The position numbers were made by a program, and so were the translations under genes. Shown piece by piece: positions 1-9,502 of a stretch of DNA of 64,000 nucleotides. Numbering within the stretch: position 1 is the first letter of the stretch; every line of letters begins with the position of its first letter. The notes under the pieces were generated by a model that was not told the origin of the DNA, ran no database searches, and saw only the letters and a list, made by a program, of their open reading frames with translations. The stretch comes from SAR86 cluster bacterium. Its GTDB lineage: Bacteria > Pseudomonadota > Gammaproteobacteria > Magnimaribacterales > AG-339-G14. The stretch lies in NCBI GenBank assembly GCA_028135785.1, contig JAOIHS010000002.1, positions 70,222 to 134,221 of the forward strand, in the 5' to 3' direction.

Positions 1-2156
1 CTTACATCTCCACCCATAAGCTCTGCAAATCTTTTACTAATTGGTAAACCTAAACCAGTTCCTCCATGTGTTGCAGAGGTAGATCTTTCAGCTTGAGTGT
101 ACTCTTCAAATACTTTTGCAACTCCTTCTGCACTCATTCCTTCACCATCATCAGAAACTTTGAAATCAATCATCTCAATATCATCTTTTATCGAAGAAGT
201 TACATCTAAAGTAACTAGTCCAGAATTTGTAAATTTAAATGCATTACTTAAAAAGTTAGTAACACACTGCCTTAACTTAGTTTCATCCTGGGTCATAGAG
301 CCTATAGCATCTTGTATATTAATTTTAAAACCATTGTCATTTTTCGAAGCAAGCGGAGCGTTTACATCTTTTAGAGTTTCAACAAGCTTCTCTATTTCAA
401 AACTAGTAAGGTAAAGTTCCATTTTCCCTGCTTCTATTTTTGATAAGTCCAGTACATTATTTATAAGAGACAATAAATGAGTGCCAGCAGAAGTAATTTT
501 TTTAAGATCAGGCATTAAATCTTCGTATCCTAGGTCTTCACATTCTTCATATAGCATTTCTCCATATCCAAGAATTGCATTTAAGGGTGTTCTTAGTTCG
601 TGACTCATGTTTGCAAAGAATTTACTTTTCTGTGCATTTGCTTCTTGAGCTTCATCACGAGAGTCTTCCATTTCTTTAGTTCTAGAGTCTATAAGAACTT
701 GCACTTCATCCGCCATTCTAGAGAATGCTAATGTCATAAGTTCTACGGATGCATCTTCACTAGAAGATTCATCACTATCGGAAGCGAGATCTTGCATTTT
801 CTTTATGTCATTCAGGATTAACGTTCTAGAGTCTCCTTCTAGTTCATCAGCAAGAATAGACATTTTTTCTATTATCGCTTCATCTCTTTCTTTTCTTCTT
901 CTTGCTTGCTCATCTCTTATATTCTCCATTTCTGTTAAATGGCCTCTATAAATCTCTAAAGCTTTTGCCAATTGACCAACTTCATCATCATCTGACTTAA
1001 GAATACCTCTTCTCTCAGGCATTGTTTTTGTCAAATTCCCACTTGTTAGAGCTTCTAAAACTTCTATAGCTCTATTTATAGATCCAAAAGTATTAGCTGA
1101 AATTAACGAGGTAATTAGAATGACCAGAAAAATCACTATAAAGATTAAGAAGAAAATAAGATTTAAAATATTATTTTCCTGAGTAATACTTTCTGTCTCA
1201 TCCTTGAAGATAAAAAATTGTGCTTTATCTGCTGAAAGGTAAGAGCTCAATGGAAGAAGGGTCATGGAAGAACCCAATTCACTATCTCTTATATTAGTTC
1301 TATTTCCATAGGTAGAAAGATATTCTTCAGCTTTTTCTACAAATAACCCTAACTCATTTTTACTTCCAAATGCTTCATCATCTTCTTTGTCCAAGGCGGA
1401 AGCATATCTAGCATAATCATCACCTAAAGAAATTATTCCCTCAGGAGTTCGAACAGCAGAAACAAGTTCGAACTCATCTCCAAAAGTCTCTAGAGATTTT
1501 CTTATATCAATCCCCATAATAACTATAGCTTCAGCGTTCCTGCCAAAAGCCCTGATCGGAAATGCCATAGTTTGATTTAAAGTTGAGATTTCCTTTTCGG
1601 AAATATCAGAAATAGTCGAAAGAGTCCTTCTTGGCCTTTTACCCGCGTCATCTAAATAATTCTCTAAATCAGCTAGGAAATCAGGATTGGCTTTAGGATT
1701 ACAAGGATCAATACCAGATAAATCTAGGGCACTACTGCAATAAAATCTTTCACCATTTGGGTAATAGGCCATTACATAACTCAAATTGCCTTCATCTAGA
1801 TCGAATTCAAACATTAGGTCTAATAAGTAGCTAGCTTCACCAGCATTCTTTTTTGTTATGAATTCTATTAAAGGATTATCGTATTCATGATCGGGAGAGG
1901 AAAGTTCCTCTTCCGGATAAATTTCATTTTCCGGATCCCAAAAAGTTCCTCTTTCTCCAGAAGGCAACCAACTTGAAATAGGATTGAAAGACGTTTCTAA
2001 AGTTTGAAACCAGGCAGCTTCATATGTTGTAACTAAAGATTCAGAAGAAAAATCTCTTTGAGTATTTTCTCTCCAAGAATAAAGACCATAAAGAACCGAA
2101 GCCAGAAGGATATTTCCTACTAAGCCGATTAAAATCAGTGTAGTTCTAATACGCAT
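1..2156 (-). CDS. Membrane sensor histidine kinase (C-terminus beyond window start)
   Basis: This frame is open from the ATG at 2156 to the window edge (718 codons seen) and is missing from the ORF track because it has no stop inside the window. It has an N-terminal membrane segment (about residues 4-22), a large extracytoplasmic sensor region, a second membrane segment (about 328-350), a HAMP-like linker with acidic and coiled residues, then a HisKA domain with the motif NMSHELRTPLNAILGYGE, whose phospho-acceptor His is about residue 519. A HATPase domain follows, with an N-box-like NFLSNAFKF, a G1 box DDGEGMS and a GGTGLGLPIS G2 box. It should autophosphorylate in response to a periplasmic signal. 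No response regulator is adjacent on the visible side. A C-terminal receiver (hybrid kinase) cannot be excluded because the end is not seen. Confidence 0.93.
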   Translation of the reverse strand, partial: MRIRTTLILIGLVGNILLASVLYGLYSWRENTQRDFSSESLVTTYEAAWFQTLETSFNPISSWLPSGERGTFWDPENEIYPEEELSSPDHEYDNPLIEFITKKNAGEASYLLDLMFEFDLDEGNLSYVMAYYPNGERFYCSSALDLSGIDPCNPKANPDFLADLENYLDDAGKRPRRTLSTISDISEKEISTLNQTMAFPIRAFGRNAEAIVIMGIDIRKSLETFGDEFELVSAVRTPEGIISLGDDYARYASALDKEDDEAFGSKNELGLFVEKAEEYLSTYGNRTNIRDSELGSSMTLLPLSSYLSADKAQFFIFKDETESITQENNILNLIFFLIFIVIFLVILITSLISANTFGSINRAIEVLEALTSGNLTKTMPERRGILKSDDDEVGQLAKALEIYRGHLTEMENIRDEQARRRKERDEAIIEKMSILADELEGDSRTLILNDIKKMQDLASDSDESSSEDASVELMTLAFSRMADEVQVLIDSRTKEMEDSRDEAQEANAQKSKFFANMSHELRTPLNAILGYGEMLYEECEDLGYEDLMPDLKKITSAGTHLLSLINNVLDLSKIEAGKMELYLTSFEIEKLVETLKDVNAPLASKNDNGFKINIQDAIGSMTQDETKLRQCVTNFLSNAFKFTNSGLVTLDVTSSIKDDIEMIDFKVSDDGEGMSAEGVAKVFEEYTQAERSTSATHGGTGLGLPISKRFAELMGGDV

Positions 2157-2190
2157 TTAGCGCTTTGATATTATAATTATAAAGTTCTTA

Positions 2191-2580
2191 CTATTGGACC
2201 TTAAAGGACATTTTTACCTGAACATCATTAACTTTTACAGATACTCCTTCATAAACAGGAGGCTCGTATAAGTATTTCCTTATAGATTTCATTGCTGCTC
2301 TTTCAAATAACCCTGCAGGCTCACTTTCTACAACGTACGGATCTATAACTGATCCATCAGTATCGATATCAAATTCAACAAGGACATAGCCATCTTTAGC
2401 AAGCCTTAAAGCTTTTCTAGGAAATTTAGCGGGTTGTGAGTAAAGCCTTTTAACTTCTAGTTCTACCTTATCATCTTCTCCGACATACCCTGACTCAGAG
2501 GATCCAATATTGGCAAAGGCTATAATTATAAAACTGAAAAGAATTGATTTAAGACTAATTTTCTTTGTATATTTTTTCAT
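2191..2580 (-). CDS. Small exported protein with TonB C-terminal domain
   Basis: A 129-aa protein with an N-terminal hydrophobic signal or anchor (about residues 10-27), then a stretch of roughly 80 residues that reads like a TonB C-terminal domain: a FPRKAL segment, GYVLVEFDIDTDGSV, a Val-rich strand and a YEPP element. It lacks the long proline-rich periplasm-spanning region of classical TonB. The similar C-terminal fold occurs in the TonB of the operon at 27843-28562 (compare YPRRAAERGIEGCVLLEYTVTPSGAV). The start is an ATG with a good Shine-Dalgarno sequence, AAGGAGATGAA. It may be a periplasmic TonB-like accessory protein rather than an energy transducer, since no ExbBD genes are next to it. 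Family assignment is fairly sure; role is inference. Confidence 0.75.
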   Translation of the reverse strand: MKKYTKKISLKSILFSFIIIAFANIGSSESGYVGEDDKVELEVKRLYSQPAKFPRKALRLAKDGYVLVEFDIDTDGSVIDPYVVESEPAGLFERAAMKSIRKYLYEPPVYEGVSVKVNDVQVKMSFKVQ

Positions 2581-2641
2581 TTCATCTCCTTAACGAAAAA
2601 ACATTATAAAACGGATAAATTTACACGTAAAATCATTATTT

Positions 2642-3040
2642 ATGGATAGAGTAATAGGAGACATGCTTTTAAATCAGAGATACTGGGATATATTCTCAGT
2701 CTCTGATGATTCTTCAATCAAAAAAGCTTGTCAAATAATGGATGAAAAAAAAATTGGCGCGCTACTTGTGCATTGTCCTGAGAGCGGAAACCCTCAAGAT
2801 TTAAAAGGCATTTTAACTGAAAGAGACATAATAGAACTCATTTCAAGAAAAAATGCTGTCATCGATGATTTTAAAGTAAAGCATATAATGTCAGAAAAAA
2901 TAATAAGTATCTCATCGAAAGAGACAGCTGGAGATGCTTTAAACCTTATGATCGAAAATCAAATAAGACATTTAGCCGTCATGGAAGATGGAAACCTCAT
3001 TGGAGTTCTTTCAATGAGAGATATTCTTAAAAAAAATTAA
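2642..3040 (+). CDS. CBS-domain protein
   Basis: A 132-aa cytoplasmic protein made of two CBS motifs (Bateman module). The first spans about residues 17-75 with GALLV and GILTERDII, the second about 80-132 with VKHIMSEKIISISS and LIGVLSMRDILK. Such stand-alone pairs usually bind adenine nucleotides and act as sensors; the ligand is not evident here. The gene converges on nadB and their stops overlap by four bases. There is no fused enzyme or transporter domain. Confidence 0.85.
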   Translation: MDRVIGDMLLNQRYWDIFSVSDDSSIKKACQIMDEKKIGALLVHCPESGNPQDLKGILTERDIIELISRKNAVIDDFKVKHIMSEKIISISSKETAGDALNLMIENQIRHLAVMEDGNLIGVLSMRDILKKN

Positions 3041-4605
3041 TAATTTAAATCTTTGTTTGATATTAAAGAAGGTATAGCTTGATCTGATTTTTCTGGATAA
3101 TCACTTGTGAAATGCAAACCTCTACTTTCAAATCTTCGACTCGCGCTTTCTATTACAATTCGTGCTACCAGAACTAGATTTCTCAATTCGATAAAGTCAG
3201 AACTTATTTCATAATTTCGATAAAAATCTTCAACTTCATCATGAATTAATTTTATCTTTTCTTTTGCTTTTTTTAACCTGTCATCGCTTCTTACCACTCC
3301 AACATAGTCCCACATCAAACGTCTGGTTGCATCCCAATTATGAGAGATCACTATATTCTCTCCAGCTCTAATAACTTTAGAATTATCCCAATTAGATAAG
3401 TTATGAGAATTTGGAACAAAATTTATCTTTATATCATCAGCAGCCGACTTTGCAAAAACTACACATTCCAATAAGGAATTACTGGCCATTCTATTAGCAC
3501 CGTGAAGACCCGTACACGAAGTTTCACCAATCACATAAAGAGAGTCTATGTTTGTTCTTCCTTTCAAATCGGTTTTAACTCCACCGCATGTGTAGTGAGC
3601 AGCTGGAACAACAGGAATAGATGTTTTGGTAATATCAAAACCAAACTCAAGACATTTCGTGTGTATAGCAGGGAAGGATTTCTTAATCTCTTTTTCACTC
3701 TTATGACTTATGTCTAAATAGACACAGTCTTTACCAGTTTTTTTCATCTCCTCATCAATTGATCTTGAAACCACATCTCTAGGCGCTAATTCTTCTCTAG
3801 AATCATAATTTTTCATGAACTCTTTGTTCTCATGATTAATTAACTTGGCTCCTTCCCCTCTCAATGCCTCACTTATTAAGAATGATTTGGCTTCTGGATG
3901 ATAAAGACAGGTGGGATGAAATTGATTAAATTCCATATTAGATAAAGTACATCCTGCTCTCCATGCAAGAGCAAAGCCATCACCACTGGCCCCATCGGGA
4001 TTACTCGTATAAAGATAAATTTTACTTGCTCCGCCAGTAGCTAATATCGTCGAGCTTGCTGATATTGTTATGACCTGCTCTCGTTCTTTGTCGAAAACAT
4101 AAGCTCCTTTACAGACCTGATCTTCGGTTATTAAATCAACAGCAAGGTGATTTTCTAAAATAGTTATATTTTTATCTTTAAGAACTTTTGCTGCTAGAGA
4201 ATCAGATACTTCTTTCCCGGTTGTATCCGCTGCATGGATAACTCTTCGATGCGAATGACCACCTTCTTTAGTCAAATGGTAATCACTTCCACTCTCATTT
4301 TTGGTAAAACTAACACCAGAATCAATCAACCACTTAATTGCAGACTTTCCATTTTCTATACAAAATCTGACAGCTTTTTCATCGCAAAGACCATCGCCGG
4401 CAATCAAAGTGTCTTTTATATGACTTTCTGTAGTGTCATTCTCAGCTAGAACTGCAGCAATTCCTCCCTGAGCGTACCAAGTTGAACTATCTACAAAAGT
4501 TTCTTTTGAGATGAGCGTTACTTTAAAATCTTTTGCTAGTTCAAGAGATGCAGTTAAGCCAGCTGCTCCGCTACCAATAACTAAAATATCCGTATTTTGT
4601 TTCAT
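3037..4605 (-). CDS. nadB: L-aspartate oxidase NadB
   Basis: A 522-aa flavoprotein that oxidises L-aspartate to iminoaspartate, the first step of de novo NAD synthesis. The N-terminal Rossmann motif VIGSGAAGLTASLELA (residues 9-24) binds FAD. Also seen are the STWYAQGGIAAV segment, HxxGGHSHRRV around residue 115, the FHPT segment and the late HYTCGGVKTDLKGRTNI and GLHGANRMASNSLLE blocks typical of NadB. Length matches the family (about 530 aa). It abuts the 69-aa gene at 4606, so the three minus-strand genes here probably share a transcript. No nadA or nadC lies in this window. Confidence 0.96.
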   Translation of the reverse strand: MKQNTDILVIGSGAAGLTASLELAKDFKVTLISKETFVDSSTWYAQGGIAAVLAENDTTESHIKDTLIAGDGLCDEKAVRFCIENGKSAIKWLIDSGVSFTKNESGSDYHLTKEGGHSHRRVIHAADTTGKEVSDSLAAKVLKDKNITILENHLAVDLITEDQVCKGAYVFDKEREQVITISASSTILATGGASKIYLYTSNPDGASGDGFALAWRAGCTLSNMEFNQFHPTCLYHPEAKSFLISEALRGEGAKLINHENKEFMKNYDSREELAPRDVVSRSIDEEMKKTGKDCVYLDISHKSEKEIKKSFPAIHTKCLEFGFDITKTSIPVVPAAHYTCGGVKTDLKGRTNIDSLYVIGETSCTGLHGANRMASNSLLECVVFAKSAADDIKINFVPNSHNLSNWDNSKVIRAGENIVISHNWDATRRLMWDYVGVVRSDDRLKKAKEKIKLIHDEVEDFYRNYEISSDFIELRNLVLVARIVIESASRRFESRGLHFTSDYPEKSDQAIPSLISNKDLNY

Positions 4606-4815
4606 TTAAAAAAATAATTTAATCAAAAGTGCGATTACAAAGATAGAAACAAGCATCAATAAAAAGATCTTAAAAAAAGGAGATCTTTTTTTATTCCAGT
4701 CAATTCGATCGGATCTATTTCGTTGCTTAGCCGATGCTCTTATAGGACCAATGAGAAAAAATATCGCTAAAGATCCAACAATTAATATGCCAAAAAAAAT
4801 ATTATTTAAATCCAC
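4606..4815 (-). CDS. Small two-helix membrane protein, function unknown
   Basis: A 69-aa protein with two predicted membrane helices (about residues 6-24 and 48-68) joined by a basic loop (RASAKQRNRSDRIDWNKKRSP). The start is a GTG whose first base overlaps the TAG stop of the upstream YccA-family gene (TAGTG), which suggests translational coupling. The stop abuts the nadB ATG directly. I do not recognise a family. Conserved tight packing between two sure genes is the main support that it is real. Confidence 0.65.
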   Translation of the reverse strand: MDLNNIFFGILIVGSLAIFFLIGPIRASAKQRNRSDRIDWNKKRSPFFKIFLLMLVSIFVIALLIKLFF

Positions 4816-5588
4816 TATCTACTTCTTAACTTAGAAAGCAGTCTTAACATTTCTAAATACAACCAAATTAAAGTCACCATGAGAGAGAAGGCACCAAACC
4901 ACTCCATATATAAAGGCGCGCCGTGCTCAGCTCCTTGCTCAATAAAGTCAAAATCTAAAACTAAATTTAAAGCTGCTATGGCTACGACGAAAAGACTGAA
5001 TCCAATTCCAAAAAGACCATTAGAATGGATGAATCCAATACCTGAGCCAAACATGTTCATCACCATACTAACGACGTATAGCAAAGCAATCCCCATAGTC
5101 GCTGAAACGATCATCAGTCTAAAATTTTCTGTAGGTTTTATTACCCCCGTTTTATATAAAACTAATAAAGAGGCCAAAGTTCCTAAAGTTAAACCAACTG
5201 CTTGAATAACTATTCCAGGAAATTGAAGTTCGAATATTGCGGAGATTGCTCCTAAAAATAAACCTTGAGATAGAGCGTATAAAGGGGCGGTGATTGGAGC
5301 CCACGTTTTCTTAAAGATAGTAGCTAAGGCGAATATAAAACCAAAAATTGCTCCACCTATTGCAATAGGCATAACAGTTTCAGGAAGACCGGTAGAGAAA
5401 AACTGATTCCAAGTGTACGATGCTGTCAAAACTACAAGCAAAAGTAGAATACCTGTCTTGTTTACAGTTCCTTGAAGACTCATGGTTCTGCCGGTTAAAG
5501 AGTCAGGAGTGAAGTTAGAAAAAGTTGCATCATTCATAGCAGGGTTTCCGGATCTGCCGAACATATTTAAAGCGTTGTGTTTAGACAT
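4815..5588 (-). CDS. Bax inhibitor-1/YccA-type membrane protein
   Basis: A 257-aa integral membrane protein with about seven hydrophobic segments after a short cytoplasmic N-terminus (NMFGRSGNPAMNDATF). That N-terminus and the GRTMSLQGTVNKTGILLLL segment match the BaxI_1 branch of the TMBIM/Bax inhibitor family, which is common in bacteria and has no well-fixed role; calcium leak and protease-associated quality control are reported for relatives. It has an ATG start. It is followed without a gap by the 69-aa membrane gene. Confidence 0.85.
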   Translation of the reverse strand: MSKHNALNMFGRSGNPAMNDATFSNFTPDSLTGRTMSLQGTVNKTGILLLLVVLTASYTWNQFFSTGLPETVMPIAIGGAIFGFIFALATIFKKTWAPITAPLYALSQGLFLGAISAIFELQFPGIVIQAVGLTLGTLASLLVLYKTGVIKPTENFRLMIVSATMGIALLYVVSMVMNMFGSGIGFIHSNGLFGIGFSLFVVAIAALNLVLDFDFIEQGAEHGAPLYMEWFGAFSLMVTLIWLYLEMLRLLSKLRSR

Positions 5589-5639
5589 AGTTTGTAATTT
5601 AGTTAATTAATATATTTTATATCAAGTTTAAAGAAAAAA

Positions 5640-6233
5640 TTAAGGAATAAGCCAATTGCTAATTAGATCGCCATTAGACCAATCAAAAGAAGACCTTCGA
5701 TGACCAGCTCCTTTTAGAAAAAGAAACTCTAAATAATCAAATTTGAAGATAATCACTGCGAAATTTTTATAACCACTTTCAATTTCTATTTGCTCTTTGA
5801 CAATATCGTATTCTTCTGGTGCTAGAATTTCCTTTCCTGGAGAGTTTGAAACGGAGTAACACATTTTTGACATTTCTCTTGATTGATCCCATGCATTTCT
5901 AGAAATCTCATCATTTTGATGAATCGTAGTTTGACCATTCAATCTAATCTGTATTTTTAAGTCTGGGTCGTATCCATGAACAGTAGAGGTAGACTCATCA
6001 TTTATTTGATTAATCTTATTTGATCGACTGTCAGTATGAAATCTTAAATATCTTTTTTCTCTATTAAATTCTCTTAAAACCACTGTTCTTGTAGATATTT
6101 TTTTATTTTCAAAGGTAGATAAGGTGGGGGTGTGAAACAAAGATTTGCTATCATCAACAGCACTAGAAAATATAATTTCAGCTTCTGATAGAGTTAACTC
6201 TAAAGAGTTATAAAAGTTTATTTTTTCGTTCAT
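5640..6233 (-). CDS. Pyridoxamine 5'-phosphate oxidase-family flavoprotein
   Basis: A 197-aa protein with the FMN-binding split-barrel fold of the PNPOx family. Seen are TRTVVLREFNREKRYLRFHTDSRSNK (residues 48-73), which corresponds to the FMN phosphate-binding strands, the SxVHGYDPDLKIQIRLNG block, and a C-terminal KGAGHRRSSFDW that resembles the substrate-side RxxR region. It differs enough from classical PdxH (about 215 aa) that I do not name it pdxH; it looks more like the Alr4036-type branch. The gene is divergent from uvrD with about 40 bases between starts, so both promoters must be packed there. Confidence 0.75.
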   Translation of the reverse strand: MNEKINFYNSLELTLSEAEIIFSSAVDDSKSLFHTPTLSTFENKKISTRTVVLREFNREKRYLRFHTDSRSNKINQINDESTSTVHGYDPDLKIQIRLNGQTTIHQNDEISRNAWDQSREMSKMCYSVSNSPGKEILAPEEYDIVKEQIEIESGYKNFAVIIFKFDYLEFLFLKGAGHRRSSFDWSNGDLISNWLIP

Positions 6234-6272
6234 TTTTTTAATTATTAATATGTCTAGCTTAAACTACAAATA

Positions 6273-8441
6273 ATGGATATTTCATATATTTTAGACGATT
6301 TAAACCCAGTACAGAGAGAAGCGGTTACAGAAGAATTACCTTATTCTTTAGTGTTGGCTGGCGCCGGATCTGGAAAGACCAAAGTTATTACTCACAAAGT
6401 AGCTTGGCTTTGTAAAGTTAAAGAAATTAATCCACTTTCTTTAATGACGGTTACATTTACAAATAAAGCCGCTAAAGAAATGCGCGGCAGGATTGAATCA
6501 ATTTTAGGAGAGCAGCTGCAACAAATGTGGTGCGGAACTTTTCATGGTTTATTTCATAGAATGCTCAAAATGCATTGGGAAGAAGCCGGTCTTATAAAGT
6601 CTTTTACAATTCTAGATGGCGATGATCAAAATCGAGTTATAAAAAGAGTCATAAAAAAAATGAATTTGGATGAGGCTACTTGGCAACCAAGACAGACTCA
6701 GTGGTTTATAAATAAACAAAAAGATGAAGGAAGAAGAATTGCAAAACTTCCAAATAAAGCAACTTATGTAGAAGAAAAAATGGCTGACATTTATTTAGAG
6801 TATCAAAAAACATGTGAAGAAGAAGGCGTTATAGATTTTGCAGAAATTCTCTTGCGTTGCCATGAAATGCTAGCTAAAAATCCAAATCTTTTAGATCACT
6901 ATCAAAGAAGATTTCAGCATATTTTGGTGGATGAATTTCAGGATACTAATGAAATTCAATATCTACTTTTAAAACAGTTAGTTGGCAAGGAAGGTCAAAT
7001 GACAGTTGTGGGAGACGATGATCAATCTATTTATAGTTGGCGTGGTGCAAAAAGTTCAAACATAAATAGGTTTATCAACGACTTTAAAACTGTAAAAACT
7101 TTAAAATTAGAACAAAACTATCGATCGACGACTAATATTCTATCTGCTGCAAATGCAGTAATTAGAAATAATCCTGAAAGATTAGGCAAAGAACTTTGGA
7201 CAGAAAAAGAAGAGGGAGAATTAGTAAAAATATATCGAGCTTTTAATGAAAGAGATGAAGCCAAATTCATAGTTGATATTATTAAAAGCTGGATGGACGA
7301 AGGTAGAAGCCTTTCAGAATGTGCAATTATTTATCGCTCAAATGCTCAATCAAGAATCCTAGAAGACTCGATCTTAAGAGCAGAGCTACCTTATAGAATT
7401 TATGGTGGAGTCAGATTTTATGAGAGATTAGAAATTAAAAATGCTTTGGCATATGCAAAACTGGCTATAGATCAAAATAACGATACTGCTTTTGAAAGAA
7501 TAATAAACGTTCCGACAAGAGGCATAGGCGCAAAAACAATGGATCAAATAAGAGAAGTCGCCAGGGAAAATGACTCTTCGCTATGGACAGCTGCTAAAAA
7601 CTTTTCAGATTCTTCAGGTCCCAAGATTTCAAATTCATTAAAAACCTTTTTTGAACTTGTTGAAATATTATCAGAAAGCGCAGAAAAAAAAGAAATAGAA
7701 GAATTTTTTGAAGATTTACTTGGAAGATCTAATCTTAAAAAATTTCATGGTAAAGAGCCTGGAGAAAAAGGAAGATCAAGGGTGGAAAATCTTGAGGAGC
7801 TTGTTTCTGCAGCTGCTGGATTTTTCTCAATTGGCGAAGATGCCGATGATGAGAGATCCCAATTAGAACTTTTTTTAGATCAGGCCTCACTCGATGCTGG
7901 AGAAAATCAAGCAGAAGAAAACGAAGATGCAATTCAAATGATGACTCTTCACTCTTCTAAAGGATTGGAGTACTCAATGGTATTTGTAGCAGGTTGCGAA
8001 GAAGGTCTATTCCCGCACAAAAGATCGACTGAAGATCCCAGACAATTAGCTGAAGAAAGAAGGCTTTGTTATGTTGGCATGACTAGAGCTATGGAAAGGT
8101 TGTATTTAACTTATGCAGAAGTAAGAAATGTTTATGGCGTTGATGGTTTTAGTCCAGCCTCAAGGTTTCTAAAAGAAATACCAGAAGAATTTAAATATGA
8201 AATAAGAATGGCTTCTGAAAATGTTGGTAAGTCAAAAAGTTTTTCTCCTAAAATAGTGGGCGGCACTGATCATAAAGTTGGAGGGTTTGCCCTAGGCGAT
8301 AGAGTTGGTCATCCATCATTTGGAGAGGGTGTAATATTAAACTACGAAGGTGACGGATCTAATGCTAGGGTTCAAGTTAATTTCGATCAAGAGGGTACTA
8401 AATGGCTAGTTTTAAGTTTTGCAAAGTTAAACAAAATCTAA
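6273..8441 (+). CDS. uvrD: DNA helicase II UvrD
   Basis: A 722-aa superfamily 1A 3'-5' DNA helicase acting in nucleotide excision and mismatch repair. In order: Q motif LNPVQREAV, Walker A LAGAGSGKTKV (about residues 29-39), motif Ia TFTNKAAKEM, motif II VDEFQDTN (about 218-225), motif III GDDDQSIYSWRGA, motif IV LEQNYRST, motif V MTLHSSKGLEY and motif VI EERRLCYVGMTRA. The C-terminal 50 residues form the Tudor-like tail GDRVGHPSFGEGVI seen in UvrD and PcrA. Length is standard. The 3' end overlaps the start of the TRAP binding-protein gene by 40 bases. Confidence 0.96.
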   Translation: MDISYILDDLNPVQREAVTEELPYSLVLAGAGSGKTKVITHKVAWLCKVKEINPLSLMTVTFTNKAAKEMRGRIESILGEQLQQMWCGTFHGLFHRMLKMHWEEAGLIKSFTILDGDDQNRVIKRVIKKMNLDEATWQPRQTQWFINKQKDEGRRIAKLPNKATYVEEKMADIYLEYQKTCEEEGVIDFAEILLRCHEMLAKNPNLLDHYQRRFQHILVDEFQDTNEIQYLLLKQLVGKEGQMTVVGDDDQSIYSWRGAKSSNINRFINDFKTVKTLKLEQNYRSTTNILSAANAVIRNNPERLGKELWTEKEEGELVKIYRAFNERDEAKFIVDIIKSWMDEGRSLSECAIIYRSNAQSRILEDSILRAELPYRIYGGVRFYERLEIKNALAYAKLAIDQNNDTAFERIINVPTRGIGAKTMDQIREVARENDSSLWTAAKNFSDSSGPKISNSLKTFFELVEILSESAEKKEIEEFFEDLLGRSNLKKFHGKEPGEKGRSRVENLEELVSAAAGFFSIGEDADDERSQLELFLDQASLDAGENQAEENEDAIQMMTLHSSKGLEYSMVFVAGCEEGLFPHKRSTEDPRQLAEERRLCYVGMTRAMERLYLTYAEVRNVYGVDGFSPASRFLKEIPEEFKYEIRMASENVGKSKSFSPKIVGGTDHKVGGFALGDRVGHPSFGEGVILNYEGDGSNARVQVNFDQEGTKWLVLSFAKLNKI

Positions 8442-9502
8442 TAATTCTTTTATCGAGTATTTTTTTATTTTCCTGTTCTTCAGAGAAAATATCAAATACT
8501 TCAAATGAAATAAAAGAAACATTTAAGTGGAGAATGGTCACCACTTGGCCAAAGAATTATCCTGGTGTCGGCCTAGGTGCTGAAAATCTTGCCAAGCTAG
8601 TCAATGAAATGAGCGATGGTAGATTACAGATAAAAGTATTTGGAAATGGAGAATTGGTTCCAGCCTTAGAAGTCTTTGATACCGTTTCAAGAGGAAGTGT
8701 AGAAATGGGCCATGGGGCAGCTTATTACTGGATTGGAAAAGTTCCCGCCGCACAATTCTTTACTGCCATTCCTTTCGGATTAAATGCTCAAGAAATGAAT
8801 GCCTGGCTTCATTACGGTGGCGGTCAAGAACTTTGGGAAGAGTTATATGAGCCTTTTAATTTAATCCCAATGGCCGGCGGCAATACTGGCGTTCAAATGG
8901 CAGGTTGGTTTAATAAGGAAATAAATTCACTAAATGATTTGAAAGGTATTCGTATGAGAATTCCTGGAATGGCTGGAGAGGTATTTACTAGAGCTGGGGG
9001 AGAAGCTGTTTTAATGCCAGGTAGTGAAATCTTTACAAATTTACAAACTGGCGTCATTGATGCTGCAGAATGGATAGGTCCATACAATGATTTAACTTTC
9101 GGCTTTCATCAAGCAGCTAAATATTATTACTATCCAGGTTGGCATGAACCAGGACCAACTCTTGAAACTTTAGTTAATAAAGAGGCGTTTAATTCTTTAC
9201 CAAAAGATCTTCAAGTTATTCTAGTTACTGCTTCAAGAGCAGTTAATCAAGATATGCTTGATGAATATACTGCGAGAAATAATCAAGCATTAATATCTTT
9301 AATAAATGATCATGGAATTGAGTTAAGAAAATTACCTGACGATGTTTTGGCAGAGTTTAAGAAAATTACAGACGAACTTTTATTAGAAATGATCGAAAAA
9401 GATGACGCTTCAAGAAAAATTTATAAATCGTTATCTGAATTTCAGAAAAATGTTTCTGATTACCATGAGATTTCTGAAAAAGCTTTATACGATCTTCGTT
9501 AA
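8402..9502 (+). CDS. TRAP transporter solute-binding lipoprotein (DctP family)
   Basis: A 366-aa periplasmic substrate-binding protein. The N-terminus is a lipoprotein signal with lipobox LFSC (Cys about residue 25), so it should be tethered to a membrane. The mature part has the DctP-family blocks WRMVTTWPKNYPGVGLGAENLAKLV, AAYYWIGK, FGLNAQEMNAWLHYGGG and IDAAEWIGPYND, like binders of 2-oxo acids or other carboxylates. The ATG at 8402 is the only standard start ahead of the signal peptide, so the 40-base overlap with uvrD looks real. The partner permease genes lie about 1.4 kb away on the opposite strand, an unusual split for a TRAP system. Confidence 0.93.
   Translation: MASFKFCKVKQNLIILLSSIFLFSCSSEKISNTSNEIKETFKWRMVTTWPKNYPGVGLGAENLAKLVNEMSDGRLQIKVFGNGELVPALEVFDTVSRGSVEMGHGAAYYWIGKVPAAQFFTAIPFGLNAQEMNAWLHYGGGQELWEELYEPFNLIPMAGGNTGVQMAGWFNKEINSLNDLKGIRMRIPGMAGEVFTRAGGEAVLMPGSEIFTNLQTGVIDAAEWIGPYNDLTFGFHQAAKYYYYPGWHEPGPTLETLVNKEAFNSLPKDLQVILVTASRAVNQDMLDEYTARNNQALISLINDHGIELRKLPDDVLAEFKKITDELLLEMIEKDDASRKIYKSLSEFQKNVSDYHEISEKALYDLR

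Noticed and set aside
97-414. Plus-strand ORF of 105 aa at the window start
   Set aside because: It is a shadow of the histidine kinase, whose minus-strand frame carries clear HisKA and HATPase motifs.
5640-6233. Naming the PNPOx-family protein pdxH
   Set aside because: The fold fits, but the substrate-binding segments differ from classical PdxH, so only the family is stated.
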